NCBI GenBank assembly: GCA_030630165.1
Contig: DAOVNN010000157.1
Location: forward strand, 1 to 6,842
Length of the DNA: 6,842 nucleotides
DNA from: Candidatus Krumholzibacteriota bacterium
GTDB taxonomy: Bacteria > Krumholzibacteriota > Krumholzibacteriia > Krumholzibacteriales > Krumholzibacteriaceae
Direction: 5' to 3'
The notes under the pieces: generated by a model
What the model was told of the DNA's origin: nothing
The model's database searches: none
What the model saw: the letters and a program-made list of their open reading frames with translations, nothing else
In this document: positions 6,657 to 6,842 of the stretch, in pieces
Position numbering within the stretch: the stretch's first letter is position 1
Layout: each line of letters opens with the position of its first letter
Translations under genes and position numbers: made by a program

Positions 6657-6695
6657 AAAGTAAAAGGCAGGACGGATGTCCTGCCTTTTACTTTT
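6657..6695. terminator. Bidirectional intrinsic terminator between RRM gene and tRNA-Asp
   Basis: A perfect 17-bp stem (6657-6673 with 6678-6694) closes a 4-base loop GGAT. Read on the plus strand, the GC-rich part GGCAGGAC/GTCCTGCC is followed by a T-rich arm, TTTTACTTTT, which terminates the RRM mRNA. Read on the minus strand the same hairpin is followed by TTTATTTAT and lies just 7 bases after the tRNA 3' end, so it can also terminate the tRNA transcript. Confidence 0.9.
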
Positions 6696-6701
6696 AAAAA
6701 A

Positions 6702-6776
6702 CGGGGCCGACGAGACTCGAACTCGCGACCTCCGGCGTGACAGGCCGGCGTTCTAACCAAACTGAACTACGACCCC
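6702..6776 (-). tRNA. trnD: tRNA-Asp (anticodon GUC)
   Basis: A full 75-nt cloverleaf: acceptor GGGGTCG/CGGCCCC (one T-G wobble), D stem GTTC/GAAC with GGTTA in the loop, anticodon stem CCGGC/GCCGG with loop CTGTCAC, 5-nt variable loop, and T stem GCGAG/CTCGT with loop TTCGAGT. The anticodon GTC occupies 6741-6739 and decodes GAC/GAU. G10, G34, U35, C36, C38 and the discriminator G73, all known aspartate identity elements, are present. CCA is not encoded: T residues follow G73 directly, so it must be added by the CCA enzyme. Confidence 0.97.
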
Positions 6777-6797
6777 GCGTATCTGGTTAGAGAAGTA

Positions 6798-6826
6798 AAT
6801 ATAGCAACGGTTTGGGCCCGTGTCAA
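6798..6826 (-). promoter_or_regulatory. sigma70-type promoter of tRNA-Asp
   Basis: On the minus strand a perfect TTGACA (6826-6821) is separated by exactly 17 bases from TATATT (6803-6798). Transcription would start near 6790, leaving a leader of about 14 bases before the tRNA 5' end at 6776. The near-consensus match fits a strongly expressed stable-RNA gene. Confidence 0.88.
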
Positions 6827-6842
6827 TCCGATTCTAGCGGCC

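Noticed and set aside
6209..6760. 183-codon minus-strand frame antisense to the RRM gene and tRNA
   Set aside because: Its first residues (RTPACHAGGREFESRRPR) are the familiar false translation of a tRNA gene; the rest mirrors the RRM gene.

Overview
The window is bacterial chromosomal DNA, GC-rich with AT-rich intergenic gaps. It has Shine-Dalgarno sites, a sigma70-type promoter, intrinsic terminators and a tRNA without an encoded CCA. The species cannot be read from the window. Large secreted-type S9 peptidases, a C69 dipeptidase and a small RRM protein together would fit an uncultivated lineage of the FCB type, but that is a guess. Nothing suggests a mobile element, phage or CRISPR array.

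Layout from left to right: (1) A plus-strand gene already open at base 1 and ending at 2880 encodes an S9 (prolyl oligopeptidase) family peptidase: N-terminal beta-sandwich-like region, beta-propeller, alpha/beta-hydrolase with a complete Ser-Asp-His triad, and a fused C-terminal thioredoxin-like domain. (2) A perfect 10-bp hairpin at 2911-2934 acts as a bidirectional terminator between this gene and the next, which converges on it. (3) On the minus strand lies an MFS transporter of the MFSD1 family (2974-4269). Upstream of it and co-oriented, 74 bp away across a hairpin, is a secreted C69-family dipeptidase (4344-5912). (4) A 428-bp divergent gap holds an AT-rich promoter zone near 6000-6060 and a long, partly structured leader. 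(5) A 91-residue single-RRM RNA-binding protein follows on the plus strand (6341-6616). (6) A 17-bp stem terminator is shared with a convergent tRNA-Asp(GUC) on the minus strand (6702-6776), whose near-consensus promoter sits at the right edge.

Working model (inference): the left two thirds are a peptide-utilisation neighbourhood. A secreted C69 dipeptidase and an MFSD1-like carrier are probably co-transcribed, and an S9 peptidase faces them. Mammalian MFSD1 is reported to move dipeptides across the lysosomal membrane, and this bacterial protein keeps a Glu and an Arg at the same 31-residue spacing as the residues I recall being implicated in substrate binding. The points most worth a second look are that transporter-peptidase pairing, the S9-thioredoxin fusion with a CxxS active site and no cis-proline, and the structured leader of the RRM gene.
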